A DNA stretch of 64,000 nucleotides from assembly GCA_964625575.1 (NCBI GenBank), contig CAZVBQ010000001.1, forward strand, positions 376,632 to 440,631. The letters are read 5' to 3'. The DNA is from UTCHB3 sp964625575. GTDB taxonomy: Bacteria > Bacteroidota > Ignavibacteria > Ignavibacteriales > Ignavibacteriaceae. This document shows positions 33,599 through 42,177 of the stretch, piece by piece; the first letter of the stretch is position 1, and every line of letters begins with the position of its first letter. Under the pieces are notes generated by a model that made no database searches, was not told where the DNA came from, and saw nothing but the letters and a program-made list of their open reading frames with translations. A program made the translations under genes and the position numbers.

Positions 33599-34420
33599 TC
33601 AGTTTAATTCGTTTATAAATTCAATAATCAGTTTAACAGTTTCAGCGGGTTTTTCGATGTAAACCGTGTGCCACCCACCCTCTATAACAAAATGTTTAAA
33701 CCTTTTGTTCACCCGTGTCACCCTGCTTCCGATGCCCGTATACTTCTCATCGTTGCCTCCGGAGATCAGCAAACCGGGCATATCTAGCTCCCTTAGAAGT
33801 GGTTGCTGAGGCTCCATAACGCCCGTTCCGGAAAGAAGGAGGTACTTTTGCAACACCTCAGTGTCGTTCTGAAGGCGACGTCTACGGTAATCTGCCATAA
33901 AATCTTCGGGCATCTGCTTCAACCCGTCGAACAGGTCAAGTGACAGCCAGCGATCTGCCCAGGCAACAATTCCGTGCTCAGCTATCATCCCGGCGTGCCC
34001 GATGTCGCCAATTCTTCTCTCTTCCCTGTCGGCCTCAACCGGTATTCCGGGCGTGGTACTGATGGCGACAAATGCCGCTTGCCCGGGAAGCATCCGGTGG
34101 GCAGTGATGTAGTAAACCAGCCTTCCGCCCGCGGAATATCCGCACGGAACAACAGAAGTGACGCCGCACGCGCTCACTACAGCCGCAGCTACTTCACCAA
34201 GTCCGTCGAAGGTGTAAAAAGTGTCGTCAGTCCCCTTTTCGGAGCTTCCGCAGCCGGGGAGATCGAAAACGATATAACTTTGATCAGCGGGAAGTGCAGC
34301 GGTGAACAGGTCCCAATCGGCTGAACTTCCGCCAAAGCCGTGCGTCAGAAGCAGAACATGCCTGCTGCCACGGTCGGCAAATTCGTAATAAATTCTTATC
34401 CCTTTATGAACTATGAACAT
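33599..34420 (-). CDS. menH: Alpha/beta hydrolase, probable MenH (SHCHC synthase)
   Basis: A 273-residue alpha/beta-hydrolase. The nucleophile elbow is CGYSAGGR (Ser96), the acid is likely in GGNDEKYTG (near residue 220), and the histidine is His251 in EGGWHT. The oxyanion stretch THGFGGSSADWD is present. In this position, directly upstream of menB, it most likely removes pyruvate in the 2-succinyl-6-hydroxy-2,4-cyclohexadiene-1-carboxylate synthase step. Sequence alone would allow another esterase. It lies one base after the M28 peptidase gene. Confidence 0.75.
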   Translation of the reverse strand: MFIVHKGIRIYYEFADRGSRHVLLLTHGFGGSSADWDLFTAALPADQSYIVFDLPGCGSSEKGTDDTFYTFDGLGEVAAAVVSACGVTSVVPCGYSAGGRLVYYITAHRMLPGQAAFVAISTTPGIPVEADREERRIGDIGHAGMIAEHGIVAWADRWLSLDLFDGLKQMPEDFMADYRRRRLQNDTEVLQKYLLLSGTGVMEPQQPLLRELDMPGLLISGGNDEKYTGIGSRVTRVNKRFKHFVIEGGWHTVYIEKPAETVKLIIEFINELN

Positions 34421-34421
34421 G

Positions 34422-35429
34422 TCAGTTGATCCTTAATGAGTAAACGAGTCCGGTAAGCACCCTGCCGAGGTCGTAAAGCGTGCCGGCGCTGATATTTGAC
34501 ATGTCATCTTTCATTGTGTGCCAGTAGTTGCGTCTTGGGTCTGACGACCTCCCGCCAACAAGACCGGCATCGATGATGTCGATGGTTTTTATCCCCGCTT
34601 CATTGAGCGGAACATGGTCATCATAAATCTCCTGCGATACAAAATCTTTGAAACGGGTGTTTCCGATGCTTTGGGCGTATCTCCAGACGAGTTCCACAAT
34701 GTCACCAGCGTAATGGTTTGAAACAGGCTCACGCATGTAAACAGCTTCCTTATCGCCCACGAGGTCGAGAAGAATACCGAAACGCGGCTTAACCTTCAAC
34801 GGATTGTTAGAAGAAAAGTATTTTGACCCAATGCAGTAACCCGCGAGGCTTCCCGACTCACCGTAATCCTCGGCGTCGAAAAGAACTATATCCACCCCGA
34901 TCGAGGGGGGTACCTGCCCCAGTATCTCAGCGAGATGAAGCAGAACGGCGGTTCCGCTCGCGCCGTCATTCGCGCCGGGTATCGGTGATTTGTGCTTGCT
35001 GCTGTCGGCATCTTGATCAGCGTGAGGACGGCTGTCCCAATGTGCCGAGAGGAGGATTCTCTTGTCAAGTTCCGGTCTGAACGAGGCAATAATGTTTGTG
35101 AATTTTAGCCTTTCGCCCCAGGGAACCGTGGCCTCAAACTCCTGTTGCTTTACAGTGGCACCCGTTTTAACAAGCTCATCCACGAGGAATTTCTTGGCCT
35201 TTTCGTAGGAAGGGGTGCCCGCAACGCGAGGACCGAACTCAACCTGCTTCTTCACAAAGTCATACACTCTCAGGCTGTCGAATTTTGGCAAACTGTCCAT
35301 TTTGGCTATCTCATAAGCTGGAGGAAGATTATCTGCGGGCGGCACTTCATTTTTGCTTTCACAACCTGAAAGGTGGAAGAGAACCGGTACAAGGGGCAGA
35401 AGTTTCAGTAATTTCTTGAGTGTCATCAT
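34422..35429 (-). CDS. M28-family metallopeptidase/glutaminyl cyclase-like lipoprotein
   Basis: A 335-residue envelope lipoprotein: the lipobox LSGC puts the lipidated cysteine at residue 23. The catalytic domain has the M28 zinc site: His130 in SAHWDSRP, Asp155 in GANDGASGT, Glu187 in FDAEDYG and a late His in NYWHTMKDD. The overall pattern (VPWGERLKFTNIIA, SRPHADQD) is nearer to bacterial glutaminyl-peptide cyclotransferases than to aminopeptidases, so N-terminal pyroglutamate formation on exported proteins is possible. It overlaps the dacB stop codon by one base and lies one base before menH, so it is coupled to both. Confidence 0.88.
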   Translation of the reverse strand: MMTLKKLLKLLPLVPVLFHLSGCESKNEVPPADNLPPAYEIAKMDSLPKFDSLRVYDFVKKQVEFGPRVAGTPSYEKAKKFLVDELVKTGATVKQQEFEATVPWGERLKFTNIIASFRPELDKRILLSAHWDSRPHADQDADSSKHKSPIPGANDGASGTAVLLHLAEILGQVPPSIGVDIVLFDAEDYGESGSLAGYCIGSKYFSSNNPLKVKPRFGILLDLVGDKEAVYMREPVSNHYAGDIVELVWRYAQSIGNTRFKDFVSQEIYDDHVPLNEAGIKTIDIIDAGLVGGRSSDPRRNYWHTMKDDMSNISAGTLYDLGRVLTGLVYSLRIN

Positions 35430-36838
35430 TAATTGTATTTTGCTATTAATTCACAAATGCGGTCTTGATATCCACGTGCCATGGTGGCGTATCCGGTAAA
35501 ATTCTGCATCAGGATCGAGAATGAGATCATGTCGCCGCTCGTCCCTTTTACGTAACCCGAAAGTGAGCTTACACCCGAAAGTGAGCCTGTTTTAGCCCTG
35601 ACGTTCTTGAAAGCGAGTCCTCCCTGCATCCTTCCGGCGAGGGTTCCGTCAACCCCGGCGATTGGGAGGGAATTGTAGAAGATGTTGAACTCCTCCCCGC
35701 CACGGGTATACATCAGGTTGAGAACAGAAACGAGCAGATCGGCGCTCACAACGTTGTAGCGTGAGACTCCCGAGCCGTCGGCAAAACGGTAGCCGGAAGG
35801 TGACTTGCCAACGCGGACAACCAGACTGTCGAGCAGTTTCTTCCCGTCGTTGAACGAGATGTTCTTCTGACGGTAAACTCCACCCAACGCGAGCAACACC
35901 ATTTCAGCGTAAAGATTGTCGCTTTTCTTGTTGAGCTGATTTATAAGTTTTGAGTAAACATGCTTAAACTCGTAAAGGGGTGTCATGGCGTACGCGCCCG
36001 TGGACTCCCTGATCTTTCCGGTAACTTTCACGCCGCTTCTGCCGAGCACTTCTTTCACAAGTGTTGCCATGTAATACTCGGGTTTCCAGACGTTGAAGTT
36101 GTAAACAAAAGCCTGTGAAGCGGCGCCAATGGTTCCGCGGACGAATATTTTGTTGGTTCTTCCGAGGTAGTCACGCCATACCTGAAGGTTGTCGTAACTT
36201 CCGGTTACAGCCTCGTTGACAATTTCGAAATAGTCGGTAACGGGATAAACGGTTACCAGTGGGCGTGTGCCGGGGCGTGGTGTCACGGTAACTTTAACCG
36301 TGTTATCGTTAAAATTAAGCGCCGACATAAATGGTGAAGTGACGGCTCCGTCGTCATCCCACATCCAGCCCTCACCCCAGAAAAGGGAGTCTTTATAAGA
36401 GAGATCGAGCACAATATCACCCTGAATTGTACGGATGCCGTAACCGGTCAGGATGTCTTTAATTTTGCTCAAACTGTCGATCTTGAAATCAGGATCGCAC
36501 CTTCCGACTATCACCAGATCACCCTTCAGAACGTCACCGGTGATCTTCCCGGTGTAACCGATGGTGGTTTTGAAGGCGAAATCCTTCCCGAGAAAGAGCA
36601 TTCCCGCGGCTGTGGTCAATACCTTCATGTTTGAGGCTGGATTCATCAATTTCTGTTCCTCACGGGCGAAAACGGTTTTCTGCTTCGTGAGGTTGTAGAC
36701 CTTTATTCCGGCATAACATGAAGTGAAAAAAGGTTCACTGAGCAGAGCCTGCATCTCAGAATCAAAGGTCGCTCCCCCGTTCTGAGGCAAGAGCGGCGTC
36801 ACCGCGAGAAGTATGAATAAGATTGATCTAATAAACAA
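35429..36838 (-). CDS. dacB: D-alanyl-D-alanine carboxypeptidase/endopeptidase (PBP4)
   Basis: A 469-residue exported serine hydrolase that trims or cuts cross-links in peptidoglycan. A signal peptide covers residues 1-19. The three penicillin-binding motifs are present: Ser69-Asn-Met-Lys72 (NPASNMKVL), S-D-N in KKSDNLYAE, and KTG in RAKTGSLSGV. The class C insert between the first two motifs is of PBP4 length. The start is TTG at 36838, which has AAGGA seven bases upstream and overlaps the clpS end by eleven bases. It is the second gene of the run clpS-dacB-M28-men. Confidence 0.94.
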   Translation of the reverse strand: MFIRSILFILLAVTPLLPQNGGATFDSEMQALLSEPFFTSCYAGIKVYNLTKQKTVFAREEQKLMNPASNMKVLTTAAGMLFLGKDFAFKTTIGYTGKITGDVLKGDLVIVGRCDPDFKIDSLSKIKDILTGYGIRTIQGDIVLDLSYKDSLFWGEGWMWDDDGAVTSPFMSALNFNDNTVKVTVTPRPGTRPLVTVYPVTDYFEIVNEAVTGSYDNLQVWRDYLGRTNKIFVRGTIGAASQAFVYNFNVWKPEYYMATLVKEVLGRSGVKVTGKIRESTGAYAMTPLYEFKHVYSKLINQLNKKSDNLYAEMVLLALGGVYRQKNISFNDGKKLLDSLVVRVGKSPSGYRFADGSGVSRYNVVSADLLVSVLNLMYTRGGEEFNIFYNSLPIAGVDGTLAGRMQGGLAFKNVRAKTGSLSGVSSLSGYVKGTSGDMISFSILMQNFTGYATMARGYQDRICELIAKYN

Positions 36839-37175
36839 TTTCTGTCCTTAATGCTATTTCTTCGAGGATGGATGAAACCCGTATGCACTTGATATAGGGA
36901 CCCTTGAAAACTTCTGCCCTCCCCTCACTGTGAACTTTCATGGTGAGATAGATCGCCCGCTGGGTGGAGCAGTTGATCGCTTTTATAAGCTGACCAATCA
37001 CTTCATCGAACGAGTGGAAATCATCGTTATAAAGCAAAACCCGCGCGTGATACTTGGTCGATGTGCCTGAATCCACCTCTTCGTCAACTAAAGGCTCCGC
37101 CACTTCAGGCGACTGTGCTTCTCCCTCATCAGGTAGTGAATTCAATATGTGTTGTAATTTATCTTTATATGCCAT
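36828..37175 (-). CDS. clpS: ATP-dependent Clp protease adaptor ClpS
   Basis: A 115-residue adaptor that delivers N-degron substrates to ClpAP. The conserved core is VLLYNDDFHSFDEVIGQLI, followed by AIYLTMKVHSEGRAEVFKG, which contains the histidine and hydrophobic pocket for N-terminal residues. The first 35 residues are a variable acidic extension. The gene leads the run clpS-dacB-M28-menH-menB-menA-menE, and its end overlaps dacB. It diverges from etfB across 110 bases. Confidence 0.93.
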   Translation of the reverse strand: MAYKDKLQHILNSLPDEGEAQSPEVAEPLVDEEVDSGTSTKYHARVLLYNDDFHSFDEVIGQLIKAINCSTQRAIYLTMKVHSEGRAEVFKGPYIKCIRVSSILEEIALRTEIVY

Positions 37176-37238
37176 TTTTCAGGTTGGAACTATTTAAAAC
37201 TTAATCCTGTAATTTAAAGAAAAAACACGCATCTTTAT

Positions 37239-37246
37239 TATTTTTG
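37239..37246 (+). promoter_or_regulatory. Promoter -7 box for the etf operon
   Basis: TATTTTTG matches TAnnTTTG 40 bases before the etfB ATG, which also has a strong Shine-Dalgarno (CGGAGG). It stands in the divergent region between clpS and etfB. Confidence 0.5.
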
Positions 37247-37285
37247 TAGTTTAATCTTATCAAATTCATACATAACGGAGGTCAA

Positions 37286-38032
37286 ATGAAAATAGCTGTT
37301 TGCGTCAGCAATGTACCGGATACAGCTACAAAGATCAAGATTTCCGCCGGCGGTAAAGAAATCGACAAAGCCGGCGTAAGTTTTATTGTAAATCCTTACG
37401 ATGAATTCGCCATTGAAGAAGCAGTTAGAACCAAAGAGAAATTCGGCGGTGAAACTGTAGTGATCAGTGCCGGCGATGACTCCAACAAGGAGATCATGCG
37501 GAAAGCCCTCGCGATGGGGATCGACTCCGGTGTCCTGCTTAAGACATCAGATCAGCTCGACTCAAACGCGGTGGCAACCCTTCTCGCCGAAGAGATCAAA
37601 GCGGGCGGATATGACATTGTGTTCATGGGCAAACAGTCTGTTGATTACGACTCCTCGGTAGTGGGCCAGCTCACCGCCGCAAAATCAGGCTTCAACTGCG
37701 TTACCGTCTGCGTCTCGCTTAATATCGAAAACGGCGTAATAACCGCCGAAAGAGAGATAGAAGGTGGCCGTGAGGTGATAAAATCAGCACTTCCTGCTGT
37801 GATAACGGCTCAGAAAGGGCTTAACGATCCGAGATATCCCAACCTTAAAGGGATCATGGACGCGAAGAGAAAACCACTGGTTGAGAAACCGGTTAATCCA
37901 CCCGCCCCAGTGGTTGAAGTTATTGAAATGTCGCTACCGGCTCCAAAAGCCGCCGGTAGAATTGTCGGCACCGATGCTTCCGCCGTCGCGGAACTCGTTC
38001 GCCTTTTAAGAGAAGAAGCCAAAGTGATATAA
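37286..38032 (+). CDS. etfB: Electron transfer flavoprotein, beta subunit
   Basis: A 248-residue subunit of the ETF heterodimer, which carries electrons from acyl-CoA and other dehydrogenases to the quinone pool. The AMP-binding beta-subunit fold is shown by VCVSNVPDTATKIKI at the N-terminus, NPYDEFAIEEAVR, MGKQSVDYDSSVVGQL and the family signature AEREIEGGREVIKSALPAVITA (position near 155-175). A strong RBS, GGAGG, precedes the ATG. It is followed 12 bases later by etfA. Confidence 0.96.
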   Translation: MKIAVCVSNVPDTATKIKISAGGKEIDKAGVSFIVNPYDEFAIEEAVRTKEKFGGETVVISAGDDSNKEIMRKALAMGIDSGVLLKTSDQLDSNAVATLLAEEIKAGGYDIVFMGKQSVDYDSSVVGQLTAAKSGFNCVTVCVSLNIENGVITAEREIEGGREVIKSALPAVITAQKGLNDPRYPNLKGIMDAKRKPLVEKPVNPPAPVVEVIEMSLPAPKAAGRIVGTDASAVAELVRLLREEAKVI

Positions 38033-38044
38033 GGAGACGACCCG

Positions 38045-39013
38045 ATGCCAAAAATGATACTTGCTGTGATTGAACAGCGCGAAGGAAAAATTAAGAAATC
38101 AGGTTTTGAAGTGGCGTCAACCGCCGCCTCACTCTCCGCGAAATATGGTTGCGAAGTGGCAGCCGTTATCCCTGCCGCCTCGGTTGAAGGTGCTGAAGCC
38201 CTTGCAAATTATGGAGTCGCTAAAATCACGGTTCTCTCCGATGCCGGATTCGCCAACTATTCGACTTCGGGATACGCGAAAGCCATTGTCGAATTTGCGA
38301 AAAATGCGGGTGCCGATACACTCATCTTTTCAGGTACAGCCCTCGGTAAAGACCTCGCCCCCCCGGTCGCCGTCGGACTTGAAGCCGCGCTCGTCACTGA
38401 TGCCATCTCGCTCGAAGACGTGAATGGGGACATCGTTGCCACCAGACCCGTTTTCGCCGGGAAGGCCCTCCAAAAGGTTGTTGCAAAGTCAGCGAACAAG
38501 GTTTTCACTTTGAGACCGAACGTTTTCCCTCTGGTTGAATCCCCCGCCACCGCTTCTGTTGAAACAGTTGCTGTTGCCGGTGCCGACCTCACCACCACCG
38601 CCACTGAAATAAAGAAAGCAGGCGGTAAACTTGACGTTGCTGAAGCTAACATAATAGTTTCAGGTGGACGTGGTTTGAAGGAGTCGGGCAATTTCCACAT
38701 GGTCGAGGAACTCGCCGAAGTGCTTGGTGCCGCCGTGGGTGCCTCACGCGCCGTGGTTGATGCTGGCTGGAGGCCTCACTCTGAGCAGGTCGGACAGACA
38801 GGCAAAACCGTCACTCCGTCACTTTACATCGCCTGTGGTATTTCAGGCGCCATCCAGCACCTCGCGGGCATGGCTTCATCGAAGTACATCGTGGCGATCA
38901 ATAAAGACAAAGACGCGCCGATCTTCAATGTGGCTGACTACGGAATCGTTGGTGATGTTTTCGAAGTGTTGCCCGCTTTGAAAGAAGAACTCAAGAAAGT
39001 GATCGCGAATTGA
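38045..39013 (+). CDS. etfA: Electron transfer flavoprotein, alpha subunit
   Basis: A 322-residue FAD-binding partner of etfB. The C-terminal half holds the FAD site: VSGGRGLKESGNFHMVEELA, ASRAVVDAGWRPHSEQVGQTG and LYIACGISGAIQHLAGM, then INKDKDAPIFNVADYGIVGD, the usual end of the family. The N-terminal domain is the Rossmann-like half with the short Ser/Thr-rich loops. Length is normal. Its TGA overlaps the TTG start codon of the next gene, so the nuclease gene is translationally coupled. Confidence 0.97.
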   Translation: MPKMILAVIEQREGKIKKSGFEVASTAASLSAKYGCEVAAVIPAASVEGAEALANYGVAKITVLSDAGFANYSTSGYAKAIVEFAKNAGADTLIFSGTALGKDLAPPVAVGLEAALVTDAISLEDVNGDIVATRPVFAGKALQKVVAKSANKVFTLRPNVFPLVESPATASVETVAVAGADLTTTATEIKKAGGKLDVAEANIIVSGGRGLKESGNFHMVEELAEVLGAAVGASRAVVDAGWRPHSEQVGQTGKTVTPSLYIACGISGAIQHLAGMASSKYIVAINKDKDAPIFNVADYGIVGDVFEVLPALKEELKKVIAN

Positions 39014-39591
39014 ACAAAATAGAATGTGAAGTACTTGGTCTTTCCTCAAGTCCCGCCGGTGGTGGTGCTTTTGTCCTTCTTTTAAAGGAAGTGGACGGCG
39101 AGAGGAAATTACCGATAATCATCGGTCATTTTGAAGCCCAGTCGATGGCTTTTGTCATCGAAAAATACCAGCCTGAAAGACCCGGCACTTACGATCTGTT
39201 GAAATCGATGATTGACAACCTCGGCGCCACCGTCGTCGAGGTTGTTATTCATGAACTCCTGAACAACACCTACTACGCGAACATCGTGCTTGAAGTGTCA
39301 GGCTTCACCAACGAAGTGGATGCCCGTCCCTCCGACGCGATAAATCTCGCCCTCCGGGCCCAGGTACCCATCTATGTGGCTGAAAAAGTGATGGAAGAGG
39401 CAGGTTTCTACCCCGCCAAGGACAGTTCAAAAGATACCGAAAGCGATGAAGTCACCGAACGCTCAACCATCCGCGAAACCAGACTCGCCGCCCTTCAAGA
39501 CAAGCTCCGCGAACTACTCGAAAACGAAGACTACGAGCAAGCCGCCCGCATCCGGGATGAGATCAACAAGCTTGGGGGGAGCAGTAATTAA
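39010..39591 (+). CDS. Bifunctional nuclease-family protein (DUF151) with C-terminal UVR motif
   Basis: A 193-residue protein. Residues 1-130 match the DUF151 bifunctional nuclease family: LPIIIGHFEAQSMAF, TYDLLKSMIDNLGATV and DARPSDAINLALRAQVPIY are its conserved blocks. Residues about 155-190 form a UVR coiled-coil motif (LRELLENEDYEQAARIRDEI) as in UvrB/UvrC and McsA, and this fusion is frequent in Bacteroidota-group bacteria. The start is a TTG whose last two bases are shared with the etfA TGA. The stop codon lies in the first heptamer of a repeat array. The link to electron transfer flavoprotein is unexplained. Confidence 0.88.
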   Translation: MNKIECEVLGLSSSPAGGGAFVLLLKEVDGERKLPIIIGHFEAQSMAFVIEKYQPERPGTYDLLKSMIDNLGATVVEVVIHELLNNTYYANIVLEVSGFTNEVDARPSDAINLALRAQVPIYVAEKVMEEAGFYPAKDSSKDTESDEVTERSTIRETRLAALQDKLRELLENEDYEQAARIRDEINKLGGSSN

Positions 39592-39737
39592 GTGTTAGGT
39601 GTTAAGTGTTAGGTGTTATCCGCCTCCGGCGGGGGTGGTGGTTTAAAACCAAAAACCGATCGCAAAAGCAACCGGCATTGGTAAAAAATCTAACAGATCA
39701 TTCTGCCAAAGGCAGATGATATATAACATTTAACACT
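39588..39737. repeat. Heptamer array, palindromes and second array
   Basis: TTAAGTG and TTAGGTG alternate twice in exact seven-base register (39588-39615), followed by the palindrome CCGCCTCCGGCGG. Further on come an imperfect hairpin around TCTGCCAAAGGCAGA and TAACATT TAACACT units at 39724-39737. The stop codon of the nuclease gene lies within the first array, and that of the DUF2851 gene at the end of the second. No gene lies in this stretch. Confidence 0.88.
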
Positions 39738-41218
39738 TATTCATGAAAAACCTTCTCCCCGATCTCACACTGCTCGCATTTGTCTTTTGAGCATTTGTTG
39801 CGGAAGAGTTCGAGCATGCCCTGATAAATGAGGGGGCCGTGCTTGTGGAGTTCAAGGTTGAGCGCTTCTGAAATCTCGCTCACAAGGGTGTTGTCGATCT
39901 CCATTTCCACTTCGCTGAAAAGTCGCAGGGTTTTGGAAGCGAACTTGTGCCTGCCGAACAATTCATAGTAAACATAAAGTATCGGGAGAACGACGTTCAG
40001 CACCATTTCATCAGCGCGGTTCTTTCCAATGAAAAATTTGATGTGGGGCTTGGCTTCAACATCAAACATGTAATGCCTGCTCCAGTATCCGTGACCCTTG
40101 GTAACGAACAGACTCCTGATGCACAGTTTTACGGTATCGAGCTTGTTTATTTCTACAAATTTGCGGTGAAGATGTCCGATAAGGTTGTGGTGAAGTATCT
40201 CGTTCATCAGACGGATACCGCCGGCAATTCGGACGGTCGGGTAGTTCTGAGGTCTGCTGCGGTAAAACGACCAGTCTTCCTCATCGTACTTGGCGCCGTC
40301 ATAAAGATGCGCGAGCTGATTCCAGGTTTCGTGAAGCGACCTGATATATCCCGATGTCTCCTCCGATTTTCCCTTCGGCTCCATCGCGAGCAAACCTGAA
40401 ACATGGTAGAAAACAGCCTCGGCGTTGTGAATGAATTCTGAGTCGGTGCCCAACTGCTTTAACAGCTTGAGATCAACCGAACGCGCCAGTTTTATCATTA
40501 TTTCTTTGTTGCGCGAGTACCCCAGTGCTTCAAATATCCCTTCATAAAACAACTGGATCCATACATCCTGTTTGTTCAGCTCTTTGTATGTAAGCTTTCT
40601 TTCAAGGTACTCAAGCGGAACGTCATAGCCATGCTCGGGCTCGGCGATCTTCATCTCCTCTATAAAGAGGATCTCTTTCAGCCTGTAAGCAACCCGCTCG
40701 CACTTCCTTTTAAATCTTTCGATACCAAGCTTTTTGAGGAACTCAAGCTTCTCCTCCTCGGTGACCATGAGGGTTAACTGCTTGCAGGAGATCTTGTTGA
40801 TGGTCTCAAGACGGTGGTTGGCTATCTGCTTTCTGAGGGCTTCGCTCAAGGTATCATCGATAAAATCGATCACGCTGATCGAGTGGATCTTCCGGCCGTC
40901 TTTTGTGGTAACGAAGTTTCGCCTGTCGGAATCATCGAGTATCACGTGAAGTATAACCTTGTTGAACTTCGGGTTCTTTGAGTGACCATGATTCCTCCAG
41001 TCGGAGTGAAAATTATCAATTTCGATGTCACCGACGTAGGTAAGACTACCGATCTGCACGCGGGCGTTCCTGAAGTCTGGACCCCCAAGTTCAGTCGATT
41101 CGATCCCACGGTCGTGCACGACCACTTTTTCACCATCACATGTTTCGATCTCTGATTTAAAGTCCTGGTTCTTCCAGATCTCGTATATAAGTTTCTCGGG
41201 TAAGGCTGACGTTTTCAT
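39737..41218 (-). CDS. DUF2851-family protein of unknown function
   Basis: A 493-residue soluble protein matching DUF2851, a family found mainly in Bacteroidota and relatives. Recognisable blocks are GIESTELGGPDFRNARVQIG, YVGDIEIDNFHSDWRNHGH and NKVILHVILDD near residues 35-95, and a C-terminal CSKDKCEQCEIGEKVF with four cysteines that could bind a metal. The D/E/H residues in the N-terminal block resemble a nuclease-type site, but the function is not known. It is a single gene. An AT-rich inverted repeat lies just upstream (41237-41258), and heptamer units surround its stop codon. Confidence 0.85.
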   Translation of the reverse strand: MKTSALPEKLIYEIWKNQDFKSEIETCDGEKVVVHDRGIESTELGGPDFRNARVQIGSLTYVGDIEIDNFHSDWRNHGHSKNPKFNKVILHVILDDSDRRNFVTTKDGRKIHSISVIDFIDDTLSEALRKQIANHRLETINKISCKQLTLMVTEEEKLEFLKKLGIERFKRKCERVAYRLKEILFIEEMKIAEPEHGYDVPLEYLERKLTYKELNKQDVWIQLFYEGIFEALGYSRNKEIMIKLARSVDLKLLKQLGTDSEFIHNAEAVFYHVSGLLAMEPKGKSEETSGYIRSLHETWNQLAHLYDGAKYDEEDWSFYRSRPQNYPTVRIAGGIRLMNEILHHNLIGHLHRKFVEINKLDTVKLCIRSLFVTKGHGYWSRHYMFDVEAKPHIKFFIGKNRADEMVLNVVLPILYVYYELFGRHKFASKTLRLFSEVEMEIDNTLVSEISEALNLELHKHGPLIYQGMLELFRNKCSKDKCEQCEIGEKVFHE

Positions 41219-41236
41219 TCTTTCTCCGGCTATAAT

Positions 41237-41258
41237 GATAATAGCTTTTACTATTATC
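41237..41258. promoter_or_regulatory. AT-rich inverted repeat upstream of the DUF2851 gene
   Basis: Perfect eight-base arms GATAATAG and CTATTATC around a six-base centre, 19 bases upstream of the DUF2851 start codon. It could be an operator or just an AT-rich hairpin; nothing decides. Confidence 0.3.
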
Positions 41259-41361
41259 TTTCAATTATTAGAATTTTTTCCCATAAAAGAGAATAGCGAA
41301 CCAATCTCAGTCAACCGATTTTCTTAGGCGGTCGAAAATTTAAAGCGCGAACTGTAGTTCG

Positions 41362-42168
41362 CTAATTCGTTTGCCGGTTCAGAGAGTCAAGCTCCCGCGC
41401 GGCGGCTTCAGCAAAATCACGCTCTGAAGAGGCGTAAATGATGTTTCTGCTTGAATTTATCAGGTATCGCCCATGCCCGGCGGCTTTGAATACGCCGCTG
41501 ATGGCGGAGGCGCTTCCGCCCTGGGCTCCCACACCCGGCAGAAGGATAAAATTATCACTCAATTCCTCTATCTCGTTTTCCAGATCGGTCTGATTTGTAG
41601 CTCCAAAAACCATGCCAAGATTTTCAGCAGGGTACCAGCTTTTCAGCTTCCGCGCCACTTCCCTGTAAAGAGGCACGCCGGAGGCAAGCATTAGCTTCTC
41701 AAAGTCGTTTGAACCCGGGTTGGAAGTGAGGACGAGGACGAAATTCACACGGTCGGTAAACTCAAAAAACGGGTCAAGCGAATCCTTTCCCATGTAAGGG
41801 GCGAGGGTTGAGCAGTCGAACCCGTGAATGTTGAAGATGGCCTCAGCGTACATTTTTGATGTATTGCCAATATCCCCTCTTTTAGCATCGCCGATCACAG
41901 GCACGGTGTCGTCAAGTTGTCTGATCAACTTGACAGTGCGGGTCAACAGATCGACCCCGTAGGCTCCGTGGCACTCATAAAAAGCAAAATTCAACTTGTA
42001 GGCGGCAGCACTTCCAATGGTTGCCTCTACTATCTCCTTGTTGAAGAGGTAAAGGGCATCTTTATCGCTTCGGAGGTGGCCGGGTATTTTCGCGGGATCG
42101 GTATCGAGCCCGACACAAATGTGTTTTCCCTTGGCGAATTGCAGATCAAGTTTTTCACTTGCTTTCAC
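41362..42168 (-). CDS. pyrF: Orotidine-5'-phosphate decarboxylase, type 2
   Basis: A 268-residue enzyme making UMP from OMP. The type 2 (long) form is clear from ICVGLDTDPAKIP, NFAFYECHGAYGVDLL and the catalytic GDAKRGDIGNTSKMYAEAIF, where Lys96 and the flanking Asp residues are the active site. The GAQGGSASAI loop near the C-terminus binds the phosphate. Nine bases after rodA it closes the long run that starts at pyrG. A weak hairpin (GCGAAC / GTTCGC at 41347-41362) touches the stop codon. Confidence 0.96.
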   Translation of the reverse strand: MKASEKLDLQFAKGKHICVGLDTDPAKIPGHLRSDKDALYLFNKEIVEATIGSAAAYKLNFAFYECHGAYGVDLLTRTVKLIRQLDDTVPVIGDAKRGDIGNTSKMYAEAIFNIHGFDCSTLAPYMGKDSLDPFFEFTDRVNFVLVLTSNPGSNDFEKLMLASGVPLYREVARKLKSWYPAENLGMVFGATNQTDLENEIEELSDNFILLPGVGAQGGSASAISGVFKAAGHGRYLINSSRNIIYASSERDFAEAAARELDSLNRQTN

Positions 42169-42177
42169 TTCGAACTC

